This document shows, piece by piece, positions 36,352 through 47,439 of a DNA stretch of 64,000 nucleotides. Numbering within the stretch: position 1 is the first letter of the stretch; each line of letters begins with the position of its first letter. A program made the position numbers and the translations under genes. This DNA comes from Guadua angustifolia (lineage: Eukaryota > Streptophyta > Magnoliopsida > Poales > Poaceae): positions 18,256,463-18,320,462 of the forward strand of contig CM070514.1 in the NCBI GenBank assembly GCA_036346375.1. Reading direction: 5' to 3'. The notes under the pieces are model-generated. The model was given only the letters and a program-made list of their open reading frames with translations, searched no databases and was not told the DNA's origin.

Positions 36352-37476
36352 GATACCACTTTGAAGAAGGAATAAGCGCTTGCAATTATGGATACCACTT
36401 GTAAAGATTTGCATTAAAATGTGGATACCACTTTAAAAGAGATAAGAATTTTGCAAATATGGATACCACTTGTAAATACAAATAAGCATGAAAAGCAAAG
36501 AAGGGTATCCAAAGCAAGTGACCCGTGCGATACCCTTTTTCAAATAACTCACTCCTCATTTTATTAGACTTTGCAACTTTTCAACATGATTCTTTTGAAG
36601 AATCCAATGATTCGCCTAATAATGTTTAAACGAGGAAACCATAAGAAATAAATACCACTTGAGACAATAGATACCACTTGTAAAATTAATCTCAAGGGTT
36701 TTGCTTGAAGATCCAGAAGAAATGAGCATTTTTAAATTTTCATGAAGAACAATGCTCAACAAGAGATTTTCCTCTTTTATGTATTTCAATCCATAAAGAT
36801 TCTCACACAGAGAAGTCTTAGGCGGTTGAACTTACAATTTTAGCTTGAGAGGAAAAAACTTAATCAAGAATGTGGGTATCGGAAAGATACTACAAAGAGG
36901 CAATAAAATACCACTTGTAGGAAACAATGAATTCAATGATACCACTTAAAAAGAATTCCACATAATCAAGGATATCACATGAGAGAAGATCAATAATAAC
37001 CATGATACCACTTGAATAAATGAGAAACTCAAAGATACCACTTTGTAAGCATATGGAATGAATAAAGGCTCAATTGATACCACTTAAAATCAACTTATAA
37101 AGGATTGATACCACTTAAAGGAAATATCGATAACATTGATGGGTATCAGAGCAATATTCTTAGAGCAATAAAATTAAGGCAATATATACTTACGGGTATC
37201 AAAGACTCAAAAACTCAATGATAAAACAACAAAATCTCAAAGGTTTTCTTATTGATCTTTCTTGAGCTTTTGATTTAGTATCAGAGCAAAACAAAGACAT
37301 GAATTCACTTGGAAGCATTTAAGTGCCTAAAACTTGCAATAGATAAACTCCCCAAGATGTTCAATGAATGAAACATGGAGTTATTTGCATTTGAATAGCC
37401 CAAGTTTTGTCTTTTAGAAAGATCAAGTGAAAATCACTCTTTAAATCAATTAAATGCTCTTAAACTGATACCACTT
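36352..37476. repeat. Dispersed GATACCACTT array
   Basis: Eleven exact copies start at 36,352, 36,391, 36,424, 36,462, 36,670, 36,938, 37,004, 37,034, 37,076, 37,107 and 37,467. Two AATACCACTT variants are at 36,651 and 36,907. The same decamer is the primer-site/LTR junction at 40,932-40,941. All are in the same orientation. Confidence 0.9.
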
Positions 37477-39146
37477 GAAAATTCTTTCAAATAAATTGTA
37501 GCCCTTTTGAAATTTTGCACAATTAAACTTTGGGATCAAAAGAAGCTATCCCAAAAGGAATTTTTGAAAAAGCTAATTTCAATCAAAAGATATCCCAAAG
37601 CAAATCTCGAAAAGACTGAAAATTTTCAGAGCCAAATTGCCAGGGCCGGTACTACCGCTCACCAGGGCCGGTAGTACCGCAAACCCGGTACTACCGCTGG
37701 TCAGGGGCGGTACTACCGGTCCTGACAGACCGAGGCTTCAAGCATTTTGCAAATTTTGGCAAAAACTATTCAAATGAAGTTCAAATAATTTGAAATTTTG
37801 CAGAGATGAACTTTGGACTAATTAGAAGGTTTTGCAAAAAGAATTTTCTCAAAAGCAATTTTATTATCAAAGTTATGGCAAATTTGCGTTTTGAGGCAAA
37901 ACCGAAAATCGATTTTCACGAAAAGCCTCGAAATGCACTTCGGTTTGGATTTCATGCAATTTCTTTTTCCATGGCTTAGATAGGTGTATCAAGAATGTGT
38001 ATAGCTAAGATTTATGATGAAATCCAACTCGAATGCCAACATTTGAGCTATATGCCTAAATAGGCCATTTTGGATCAAATCAAATCTTTCTGAGCCAAAT
38101 TCGATTTCAACATAAGATTTTTCATTTTGAAGACTTGTAAAACATTTGAAATACATAGTAGAATAATTTTACAAAGCTTTTCACAAATTTGGGCCTTTTT
38201 AAAAATGGATTTTGACTTTTGACCTAAATAGTCCTTTTTGAAGAAGCAAATAGAAATCAAGTCAAATTCAACAACACAAAGATTCAAATTTAGCATGGGG
38301 TAAGATATAGAGATTTGAATTTTGTGTATAAGTCTAAAATACCATTTTGAATCACAATTCTACACAAGAATGGATCCAAATGGAGAAATTCACTAAGTGC
38401 AATAATATGACCATTATGAGTCAAGTATAGTTTTTCGGCGAGTTTCAAAATCAAATAACTTTTGATGAGTTGGTCTTTTGAAAATCTTTTGAACACGAAA
38501 GTTGTTAAGAATGACCAACTCTAGGATTTTTGTTTTGAAGTTATTTACAAAATCTTTTTACATTTAATTCTATGAAAATTATGAGTTTAAATCAAAAACA
38601 AGATACTAGTAACTAGCTTTTGGAGTTAAAAACATATTTTCTTTTGAAATTAGTTTTTGTAAGGCTAAAACCATTGAAAAACCTTTTGAAAGCATTTATA
38701 TACATTTTTCAACTAGTTTTTCATAAGATTAGTAATAGTATATAAAGTTTTGACTTTTGGCTAAATGGTTGATTTTGAAAAAATATATATGCACTTAGAT
38801 TAATATGGGCACACGTAGGGATGTGATACACATGAATATGAATTAACACTCCCCCTAAATGTGCCACTTCCTAACTTGCTCAAGATTTGCAATAAGAGAA
38901 TAGATAAGAGGCGAGAGCAAGTGGCCATAACAAGTAATCTAAATTGATATTCATTAATATTGCATTATAACCTACACAAGGCTATATGTTTAAATAATAA
39001 TCAATTTAAATACTTGTTACCCGAGATGGCATTGGCTCATGATGGACTTGATTATCTTTATGCTTGACACCACTTGTAGATAAATGTAATCCTTCTCCTT
39101 TTGATGTGCAAGCGTCCAATCCATCTCTTTATTGCCTAAAATTCTT

Positions 39147-40880
39147 TTATGTGGTTTTTGGTACCCAATCCTTGTTGGGTCCGACAATGTTAGTCACAAG
39201 AGTTTTAGGAACCCAAATGGTCCTAATTTTAACATTATTGAATTGACTAACACGACTAGGAACGGTTTTGCGATAATTATTCCTCCTAAGCAAAATATTT
39301 GGATTTAAGTGAGAGGACTTAGGAGGGCATTGATATTTTGCAAAACCATTTCTAGTTTGATCTCTTCTAAGCATATGATAATTGAAATTATGAAATGGCT
39401 TAGAGGATCTAGCATTTCTAGCAAATGTTTTGCTATTATTTTTCCTAAGCATATGATCATCCTGGTTTTTCTTATTCTTAGGAAATCTAGCATTTTGAGC
39501 AAACACATTTCTAGAATTACTCTTCCTATGCATATGAATATCATTTTGAGCCGGCATAGGGGACTTGACAAGCTTGGCAAACACATTGCCATTCTTGTCC
39601 TTCCTAAGCAAATAATTGTCATTAACAAGAGTAGGCTTAGGAGTGATACCTTTGGGACAATCCTTACCGAAGTGTCCCTTTTCTCGGCAATTGAAGCACG
39701 TCACGCTATTTGGCCCTCTCTTGACCGATTTGACTTGCTCCTTGCCGGTTTGCCTCATGGTTGATGTTGTGGCCTTATTATCCACTTGATTAGGGCACAC
39801 GGAGGCGAGATGACCCTTCTTGTTGCAAGCGAAGCACTTGATGGTCTTCGAGTGTCTTGCATTGTGCCTCGTCTTGCTATTCTCCCTCTTGGAGTTGTAC
39901 CCGAGTCCTCACTTATCTTGAGGCGCACTTGGCTTGCTCAAGATCTCGTCGAGGAGGGCTTTTCCCTTAATGCACCTCTTCAAATCATCTTCCAATTTGA
40001 TGACTTGGGCCTTGAGCTCATTGTTTTCCTCTACAAGATTAGCATCTAAACATATAGAGGAACTTGAAGCAAATTTGTTAGAGCAACAAGGCAAATTATC
40101 GCTAGATGTGGATATGCATTTATTTGATGAATTGATTGTAATAGAATTTAAGCAAGGCAATTCATCATCTAGATTACATTGAATAGCACTATCCAAACTA
40201 GCTTTACTAAATTCCTTGAGAAGGACTTTTTCATGATTTTCTTTTAGAACATCATAATCATTTTTAAGTGACTCATGTTCTAACTTTAAAATCTTATATT
40301 TTGTTTTCTCCTTCCCAAGATAATTATTGAGCTCCTCTAACATATCCATTAAATCATTATAAGATGGCTCATCATCATTTTCATCATCACTTACCTCATT
40401 TTTACCTTTTGCCATGAAGCAACGAATTTTTGATATAAGTGAAGATTCGTCGTCGCTTGAGGCGGAGGTTGAGGTTGATGGTAATGCCGGTTCTTCACTT
40501 GATGAAGATGTTGAAGAATCGTCAACCGACATTTCCTCCTCAATGCAATCCTCATTTGTTGATGTGGATGATTCAAATAAATCTTGAAGCTTGATCCACA
40601 TATCATGAGCGCTTGAGAGGTTGCATATGAGATTAAATATTTCTATGCTCACAACACTAAATAAAGCGTTAGTAGCTTGAGCGTCGAGATGTAGACATTT
40701 CTCCTCTCCTTTAGTTGGAGCAATATTGTTTAGTGGAGAAGAAATGCCGACATCTACGATCCACCAAACTTGTGAGCTCATGGATTTAAAATGCGAAATC
40801 ATAAATGGTTTCCATTGAGCATAATTAAATTCATTTAGCATGAGTGGATCGTGAGAGTGCACTAAACCTCTAGTCGCCAT
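39147..40880 (-). pseudogene. Sirevirus-like gag, one in-frame stop
   Basis: The frame starts 40,880 (MATRGLVHSHDPLMLNEF), about 50 bases from the primer site. Residues 1-110 look like a Copia gag N-terminal (UBN2-like) domain (NYAQWKPFMISHF, AHDMWIKLQDLFE). An acidic Ser-rich linker and a coiled-coil stretch (about 190-320) follow. After a single TGA at 39,909-39,911 the same frame continues with two CCHC knuckles (CFACNKKGHLASVCP and CFNCREKGHFGKDCP) and a basic tail with repeated LRR/K-N phrases to 39,147. Gag packages the RNA and primer tRNA. The stop would remove both knuckles unless read through or erroneous. Confidence 0.88.
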
Positions 40881-40926
40881 CCTTTTTACTCTCTAGACGG
40901 TTAAGCCAAAAATGAGAGTGACCGTG

Positions 40927-40938
40927 GCTCTGATACCA
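40927..40938 (-). other. Primer binding site, tRNA-Met type
   Basis: Read on the - strand: TGGTATCAGAGC, two bases after the 5' LTR end. This is the standard Copia primer site. Confidence 0.92.
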
Positions 40939-40940
40939 CT

Positions 40941-43900
40941 TGTAGGGTCGAGGATGCGCCTAGAGGGGGGGTGAATAGGAGTTTTACGAAATTAATCGCT
41001 CACTAAATTATTCGCCCTAATCAACCCCTATGACAAAACCTAATCAAGACAAATGCGGAAGCGATAAATAGGTTTTGACAATTAAAGCCTAAATCAACTA
41101 GGCTCACTATGTGCACTATCTAAATTATGTCTCTTTGTATAAATTGCTAAATTGATCACTCAATTAATACTAAGCAATTTTCATTCAAGCAATCAATAAT
41201 ATATCAAGAATGTAAATACTTGAATGTAAAGGGACAAGAGACAACCGATATTTTTCCGTGGTGTTCGGAGACTTGCCGGTCCCCCCTAGTCCACGTCGAG
41301 GCAAGCCCACACTTGGACCGGCTCCCGCTCGAGCACCGCCTCTTTCCACTAGTCGTGGTTTTTCACGCCTCATGGCAGAGGCTCAACCCGAACCTTCACA
41401 AACTTCGCCGGGGCTTCTCACAACCTTGAGAGCTCCCGCGCACGACGCCTACGCCGTCTAGGAGTCGGCAACCTCCAAGAGTAACAAGCCGCTCCTTCGC
41501 TTGAACCACACCGGGCACAACAAATGCGCTCCTCGGTGATCACCAAATGCAACACATGCACAAGGCCTCCCTCAAGTGCAACACATGCACAAGAGGCTCT
41601 CAAATCACTTCCTAATTGCAACACATGCAATTAGTCTCACTCTTAAGCTCAAGAAGCAAAGGGAGAAGAGCAACACATGCACACAACTCCCACACACAGC
41701 AACAACACCAGCAACACTTGCCCCAAGCCCCCCAAGGGGGTATTTATAGCCCCCCACAAGAAAACTAGCCGTTTGGGGGCAAAATAGGCGAAATCAGCCA
41801 AGCCCGGTACTACCGCCCTCTAAGGGCCGGTAGTACCGGCCACGACCTCCAACGGTCGGCAACGGACATATTTCCGGTACTACCGCCCTCGAGGGCAGTA
41901 GTATCGCATTTATGTACTACCGCTCCCACCGAGCGGTAGTGCCGGCCTCAGCCTCTTCAGAAAACATGCACACTGGAAAATAGCTACCGGCGGCAAACCT
42001 GAGGTAGTACCGCATTTGCGGTACTACCGCCACACCAGCCACCAGTAGTAAGCCACACTGAGAAATCCTGATTTCAACTCTAAAAAACATTTCTCCAAAA
42101 ACCAAACCCATTCTTTGAGCCTCTAGATGATCAACACATGATCATACACACGTGCAAAACACATTTGCACCAACTTAGCTCATGCTCAAAGAATTCAAAC
42201 CAAATTGCGAAAACACATTTCACAACCAACTCAAGATCTATTTGCAAAACGTATTAAGCAAATAAAACTCGAGTTTATGAGATTAATCCCCCTAGCCATG
42301 TGAAGGTCAACACAAGACCGGTCAACTTGCCAACACCGTTGCAAGCCCCACTCACATGCTCTCGGAATTCCGGACTCATAAACCTCAGTTTATTCGCACA
42401 ACGAACTTGCAAATAACACAATAAACACATTTCATGCTTGAGCACTACTCTTTGCAACACATGCAAAAGTCTAGCTCCAAGCAACACTAAATCAGGGTGC
42501 ATGAACTCTCTAATTGCAACACATGCAATTCTCTAGTTCCATGCAACACCAAAACTTAGCTCCAAGCAAACACACAGTTTTAAGAAAGATTGTTTTGCGA
42601 ACAAAGCATGAAGCGTCAACTAATGCAACACATGCAAAAGTGAACTTCACGCAAAAGCCAACGCACTAGCTTATCACTTCTTGCAACACATGCAAATCAA
42701 AGCATTATGCGAAAACCAAATGCAACCAAGCATAAGTTTAACCCATTCGCAACACATGCCAAATGGTTAACCCTCATGCAAAAACCAAATCAAATAAGAT
42801 TTGAGCTCGAGTGAACGCGGAATGAGATCACCAACACATGATGAAACACAAGCTAGGGAACGACCCCTCTTAATAGCACAGCGATAAAAACCTTAGACTC
42901 AAAGACTATAAAGTCCTTAGCCTATCTAATTATACCTTCGCACTTGCATCAAGTAATCCCCTTTGGGGTCTTTATGATCATCACTTTGATACTCCCCCGG
43001 GATCTCTACTCGACTCCACTTCGGGATCCATTCTTGACACCCATCAACTCATGATGCCGTCCTTGTCCCGTTCTCATCATCTCATTCATCTTTGGACCTA
43101 ACTCAAACATAACTCAGAAAACTTGTTAGTCCAAGATGCATGGTTATCTCAATTATCTCTTGCACTCCATTAACACATACAGGATGCCTCTAGATCAGTT
43201 GAGCACAACCCTAAAACAATAGAAATGATTGTAAATGTGTCTTAAGTATAGTAATGCAACACATGCTTAATTATACTTAAGAACTATTCATTTGTCCTTA
43301 ATTAATCACGGAGCACCATCAATACATGATGAAATGTTCGTTAATGATTAATAAGACAAACGAACTCAATTTAAATTATCATTTAAATTGATATGAGTAT
43401 ATATTAACTACACAAGTTTTCATATACTCATGTTGATGGAAAGTAATGATCCATTATATGTAAATTATATGGAAATGATCATTACTCTAAATCATCAACT
43501 ATAGAATACACCCCACATGTATATGTGCATAGATATAATTGACTTGGACATAATATGCACATATTCAAATTGATCGTATTGGAGTATATCCTATATTACC
43601 ATGAGTATACTTATAACTAGGCAGTTCAAATATATACTCAAGGATTTAGTTTCTTTGTCTTGATCCTTATATGTGTTAATAAAGAATAGATCAATACAAT
43701 GAAAACTGTCAAGTTAAACCACGAACTCCCCCTAAGTGTGTGCATCCATGTAATGTATGGATTGGGAACATGATGCACGTTTTGTGGTTAATATAACGGG
43801 GACATTCATATTTTAACTTGACTCCAAAGTATGCAACTAATATTGAGATGAATATGCAAACATACCTTGGGTTTTCCATTTTTCCATGCGATGAGACTAA

Positions 43901-44058
43901 ACAAAGATATTCTAAACAAACAAAGTTAGTTTCGATATAAGATTGACATTAATAACAACATCGCATTAGGGGATAAACTTAATATTGGATTTGTCATTAA
44001 CACAAGATTAGATTTGTCATTAACACCAAAACCATAACTAATGAAGGTTGAACTTGCA
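40941..44058 (-). repeat. Sirevirus-like 5' LTR
   Basis: 3118 bases, the source of the element's transcript on the - strand. Carries the same hairpin family and palindrome cluster (41,800-42,050). Ends TGTAGGGTCGAGG (+ strand) next to the primer site. Confidence 0.92.
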
Positions 44059-44063
44059 ATACC

Positions 44064-45147
44064 ACATGACTCTTTTCCCAACACAAAAATGGCTGCTTCG
44101 ATGCATTGATAAACTCAGGCGAAGTTTTCTCTGGAGTGGGAAAGAGCCGGAATCCTATAGTGGGGGACACTGCTTAATTAAAGGGAGTCTAGGTATCAAG
44201 GACCTCGAACGCTTCGCCAGGGCTCTCAGACTTCGATGGCTGTGGTACAAATGGACACACAAGGAAAGGGCCTGGACAGGATTGGATTTACCCTGTGATG
44301 AAACGGACATAGCCCTCTCAATGCCTCAACGGTTGTCACAATAGGAAACGGTAAACTAGCCGATTTCTAGAGATCAAGCTGGGTGCAAGGAAAATCCCCA
44401 AAAAGCATTGCACCAAACCTCTTCCAAATGGCAAGAAGAAAAAATATCTGTGTCCAAAAGGCCTTACATAACAACTACTGGATCCGCTTTTGTACACCTA
44501 TTCACTCTCAAAAAGAGATACGAGAATTTGCAGATCTCCACGAGGCAATTAGTCGAATCAATAGAGATGAAGAGAGGCATGACCAAATAACCTGGCGATG
44601 GACACCCGACGGGCAATACTCAGCAAGGAGCGCCTACACAGTGCAATTCAATAATGTTTACTGTAAGATGAAAATTTCACCAATTTGGAAGGCGAAAGCG
44701 CAACTTAAATGCCGTTTTTTTGCGTGGACTTTGCTACACAACAAAATTTTAACAGCTGACAACATGCTCAAAAGGGGATGGCCATATAATGTGATCTGCA
44801 GCCTCTGCAACACGGCACCGGAAACAACAACTCACCTTTGCAAAGATTGCTACTTCGCCAGGCAAGTTTGGGATCTTCTCCTACGATGGGGAAAGCTGGA
44901 CCAATGGCGGGCTCTGAGTTTCAATGGCTCGGTATACAAGTGGTGGCGACGATTGAGAACACAATACGACAAAGACAAACGACGTGATCTGGATGGACTT
45001 ATCATTTATTTCTGGTGGAATCTTTGGATTGAGCGCATCCAACGCATCTTCAATGGGTTGGTTAGAACAACTGAACAGGTCGTTACTTCGATCAAGGACG
45101 TGGTGATAAACCATAATTTTGCATGGTCCAAGATGACTTCGGATTAG
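44064..45147 (+). pseudogene. LINE ORF2, C-terminal part (zf-RVT region)
   Basis: Directly after the Sirevirus and its ATACC duplication the LINE frame resumes (MTLFPTQKWLLRCIDKLRR, FLWSG, GGHCLIKGSLGIKDL). 44,383-45,147 gives 254 residues with the zinc-binding reverse-transcriptase-associated region: PIWKAKAQLKCRFFAWTLLH, then CSLCNTAPETTTHLCKDC. A break separates the two frames near 44,343. The order and motifs are those of plant L1 ORF2 C-termini. Confidence 0.88.
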
Positions 45148-45370
45148 TTTCTCTCTAGCGCCGTATGGCTTTTGGGGTTTGAGCGTCGTTTGGTGTCTGT
45201 ATTTTTTCTGTTGGGTGTGTGGGGTTTTAGTTAGGAAGCTGTCGATGTCAATGGTGCTATTGTTGTGAGGTTTTTTCGGGCCCGGTTTTTTCCTATAAAA
45301 ATGGGGTCACCCCTCTGTTTCCTTTCTTAATATATTCTGCAGTATCTCTCTTGCTGCTATCTCGAAAAAA
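45148..45370 (+). other. LINE 3' untranslated region and A-run
   Basis: GT-rich 3' region ending TTAATATATTCTGCAGTATC and CTCGAAAAAA, the usual end of plant L1 elements. Confidence 0.75.
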
Positions 45371-45499
45371 GGATTCTGTCCGCTCACTAATAACAGAAAC
45401 AAGAGAACGAAGCCAAGTGAGCATTCCAGGGGGCCTTCTCCCTTCCAAGGTACCAGTGAAGAGAACGGGCTTTGATGCCGCACATCAATGTAGCTGAAC

Positions 45500-45670
45500 T
45501 CATTGGTTACCACCAATGCGGCCACCATATCCTCTGCCTCGCCACTGCTGCTGAACACGTCGCTGCTGGGCAAAATGGCGCCTACTGCGGTGGCTTCATC
45601 CTCAACTGCTGCTGCTTCATCTGTGCAAAGAGCGCATCCATTGTCTTGCCTGGTTATGGACCTCCTTGCC
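45500..45670 (-). other. UIEF-like last exon
   Basis: Acceptor CCGTGTCTAG. The exon reads MDALFAQMKQQQLRM and, after a frame change, QQRRVQQQWRGRGYGG to a TGA at 45,500-45,502. The 123-residue - strand frame at 45,307-45,678 reads this exon in the wrong frame and is not a protein. Confidence 0.6.
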
Positions 45671-46099
45671 CTAGACACGGATTAAGGAAGCCACATTACA
45701 ATTTATAAACTAGGCTAGTAAAACTAATATAAGGACAAGAATAATGCAATGCACATAAATAATTAGATATGTTTTCATGTATCATCACCATTTCTAGATG
45801 CTCAACCAAAAAGTAGGCATCATTCCACAAGACTATGAAGTTGATTGATTTTTATACTCGCATGTCCTCAGGCCAACAGAATGCCGATAGCAGAAAAATT
45901 AATGTGGGAGTTCCTTGCAAACACCAGCACCATAATCATTCTCAGCCCATCTACCCAAAGGTGCATGAGTCGAAGAATTTAACGAGTCCCTGAATGCAGT
46001 AAACCCTCTCATAAGCAATAAAGAAACTGTTCATAATTTTGCATTGAGATAAAATCATTAAAGTGTCTACACCAAACAACGTAGTAATTGGCTGATACT

Positions 46100-46225
46100 T
46101 GGCTTGTTCCATCAGATAGGCCCACCGTGCACTGGCATAGTAGCAGCATTCTTTGCAGCCTGTTTGTAATTTTGAAATGGGAACTGATTTCCACCAAGAT
46201 TTGACCTCTTTTGTGCAAGAACACC
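46100..46225 (-). other. UIEF-like exon downstream of the LTR insertion
   Basis: Acceptor GTCTTTAG at 46,226-46,233, only about 15 bases from the LTR edge. The frame GVLAQKRSNLGGNQFPFQNY continues to PVHGGPI. The donor is not certain (about 46,099). A further tentative exon with DSLNSSTHAPLGRWAEND lies at about 45,925-45,989. Confidence 0.5.
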
Positions 46226-47100
46226 CTAAAGACCCCTTTCGATCGGGACCGAATTTCTAAATTCGAACCATCTGTGTATAACCGCACTAGTCCTGGATTA
46301 AACTAGTACACATAGTGAAAACAATGATGATAACACATCCATATTACAAATCAAATAAAATTAATTAAGCAAAAGGTGCCAGCCTTATAGCCAATCATTA
46401 CAAATAAACAACCTCATGACTTGAGTTCAACAAAGTAACAATGAAAACGAAATAATAGCAACAAGATAAATCCATCCATTTGCCAACAAGCAATCAATCA
46501 GGGTACACGTTCTAGTAATCCAGATCGCCTTCCTCGTAACCACAAGCAAAAAACTCATAATCACCTTCTGCTTCTACACACTCCACTATAGAAAGTTGGA
46601 TTGTTGCAAGGGTGAGTATAAAATGTACTCTGCAAGTCTTGGAAATATAATGCACGATAACTATATGCAAGGCTAAACAAATGAAGGCTTAATATAGCTT
46701 GTTTAGCATAAAAAAGTGTTTAACTTTAAATACGACTAGCAATTTCAAAAAGCATCATTTGATCTAACGTAGTTGTAATAATTGAATTTGATATGATAAC
46801 TAAAATAGGTTCTATCTACCTAATTGGTTCCACTATAATCCGAAAGTTTCATCCATTCACGGATTCCCAAACCATAACTCGAGAGTTCCATCTACTCATG
46901 TATTCCCAAACCATCATTTTTATTTAAAACAAAACCATAAAAATTCTACAATGTGAAAGCATATCTCGCCCGCCCTTGACCATAGGCACGACTACTTAAA
47001 AGTAGTTTTAACTATACAGAGTGTATATAGCTTTACACATAAGTCATGATTTTCTCTTGTTGCCATGTACTTAACACACTTATTTTGGGGTGTCAGTAAA

Positions 47101-47360
47101 GGATTTTTTTTAATAATACATTTTTTATTCGGAATTTCAAAAATATTCCACCGAAAAAAAAATTTCAGAAATATACCTCTGTCGCACGTTGGACGTGCGA
47201 CAGGGGCCTAAATAGAAAAATACACGGCGGCAGTGCGCGTAGCGTGGCCTCTGTCGCACGCAATAACGTCGACAGAAGAATCAAACAGCGTCTGTCATAC
47301 GTCGAGCGTCTTGACGAAGCGAAAAAAACTGTCGCCGCACGAAAGTGCGACGAGAAGAAA
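47101..47360. repeat. MULE left terminal inverted repeat
   Basis: Contains a perfect hairpin, CTGTCGCACGT and its complement around TGG (47,179-47,203). A second perfect 13-base hairpin GTTCTGTCAAGAC follows just inside at 47,394-47,426. Confidence 0.85.
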
Positions 47361-47439
47361 ATCGACCGATGGTCGGCGACAAAGCGGGCGCGGGTTCTGT
47401 CAAGACGATGGTAGTCTTGACAGAACATTTATATGAGCG

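Larger units (their letters stand above)
35166..39146 (-). other. Sirevirus internal non-coding region in place of pol
   Basis: About 4 kb of AT-rich DNA between gag and the 3' LTR. No pol domain is found in any frame. It contains the GATACCACTT array (36,352-37,476), a small palindrome cluster of the LTR type (37,640-37,720), and repeated purine tracts (35,730-36,125). Confidence 0.8.
32060..44058 (-). mobile_element. Complete Sirevirus-like Copia element without pol
   Basis: 12.0 kb. Two direct LTRs have ends TGTAAGTTCAACC and CTCGACCCTACA (read on the - strand), with a perfect 5-bp target duplication ATACC (32,055-32,059 and 44,059-44,063). From the 5' side (high coordinates) the order is LTR, tRNA-Met primer site, gag with two zinc knuckles, about 4 kb of AT-rich non-coding DNA with motif arrays, several polypurine tracts, LTR. 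No protease, integrase, reverse transcriptase or RNase H is visible, so the element must depend on an autonomous relative. Gag style, multiple purine tracts and LTR palindromes fit Sireviruses. It disrupts LINE ORF2. Confidence 0.93.
23220..45370 (+). mobile_element. L1-type LINE, degenerate, split by two later LTR insertions
   Basis: The LINE order is ORF1-like (23,230-23,874 and 27,606 to about 29,085), ORF2 (29,630-32,059 and 44,064-45,147), 3' leader and terminal A-run (45,365-45,370). Subtracting the two inserts leaves about 6.4 kb, normal for plant L1 elements. Reading frames resume directly on either side of both inserts, which shows that the pieces are one element. The 5' end and target duplication were not found with confidence. 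The 3' end lies about 130 bases from the stop codon of the convergent UIEF-like gene, probably inside its 3' untranslated region. Confidence 0.85.

Noticed and set aside
45307..45678. 123-residue - strand frame as a gene
   Set aside because: Its reading conflicts with the splice acceptor and exon frame of the UIEF-like last exon; it is that exon read in another frame plus LINE 3' end.
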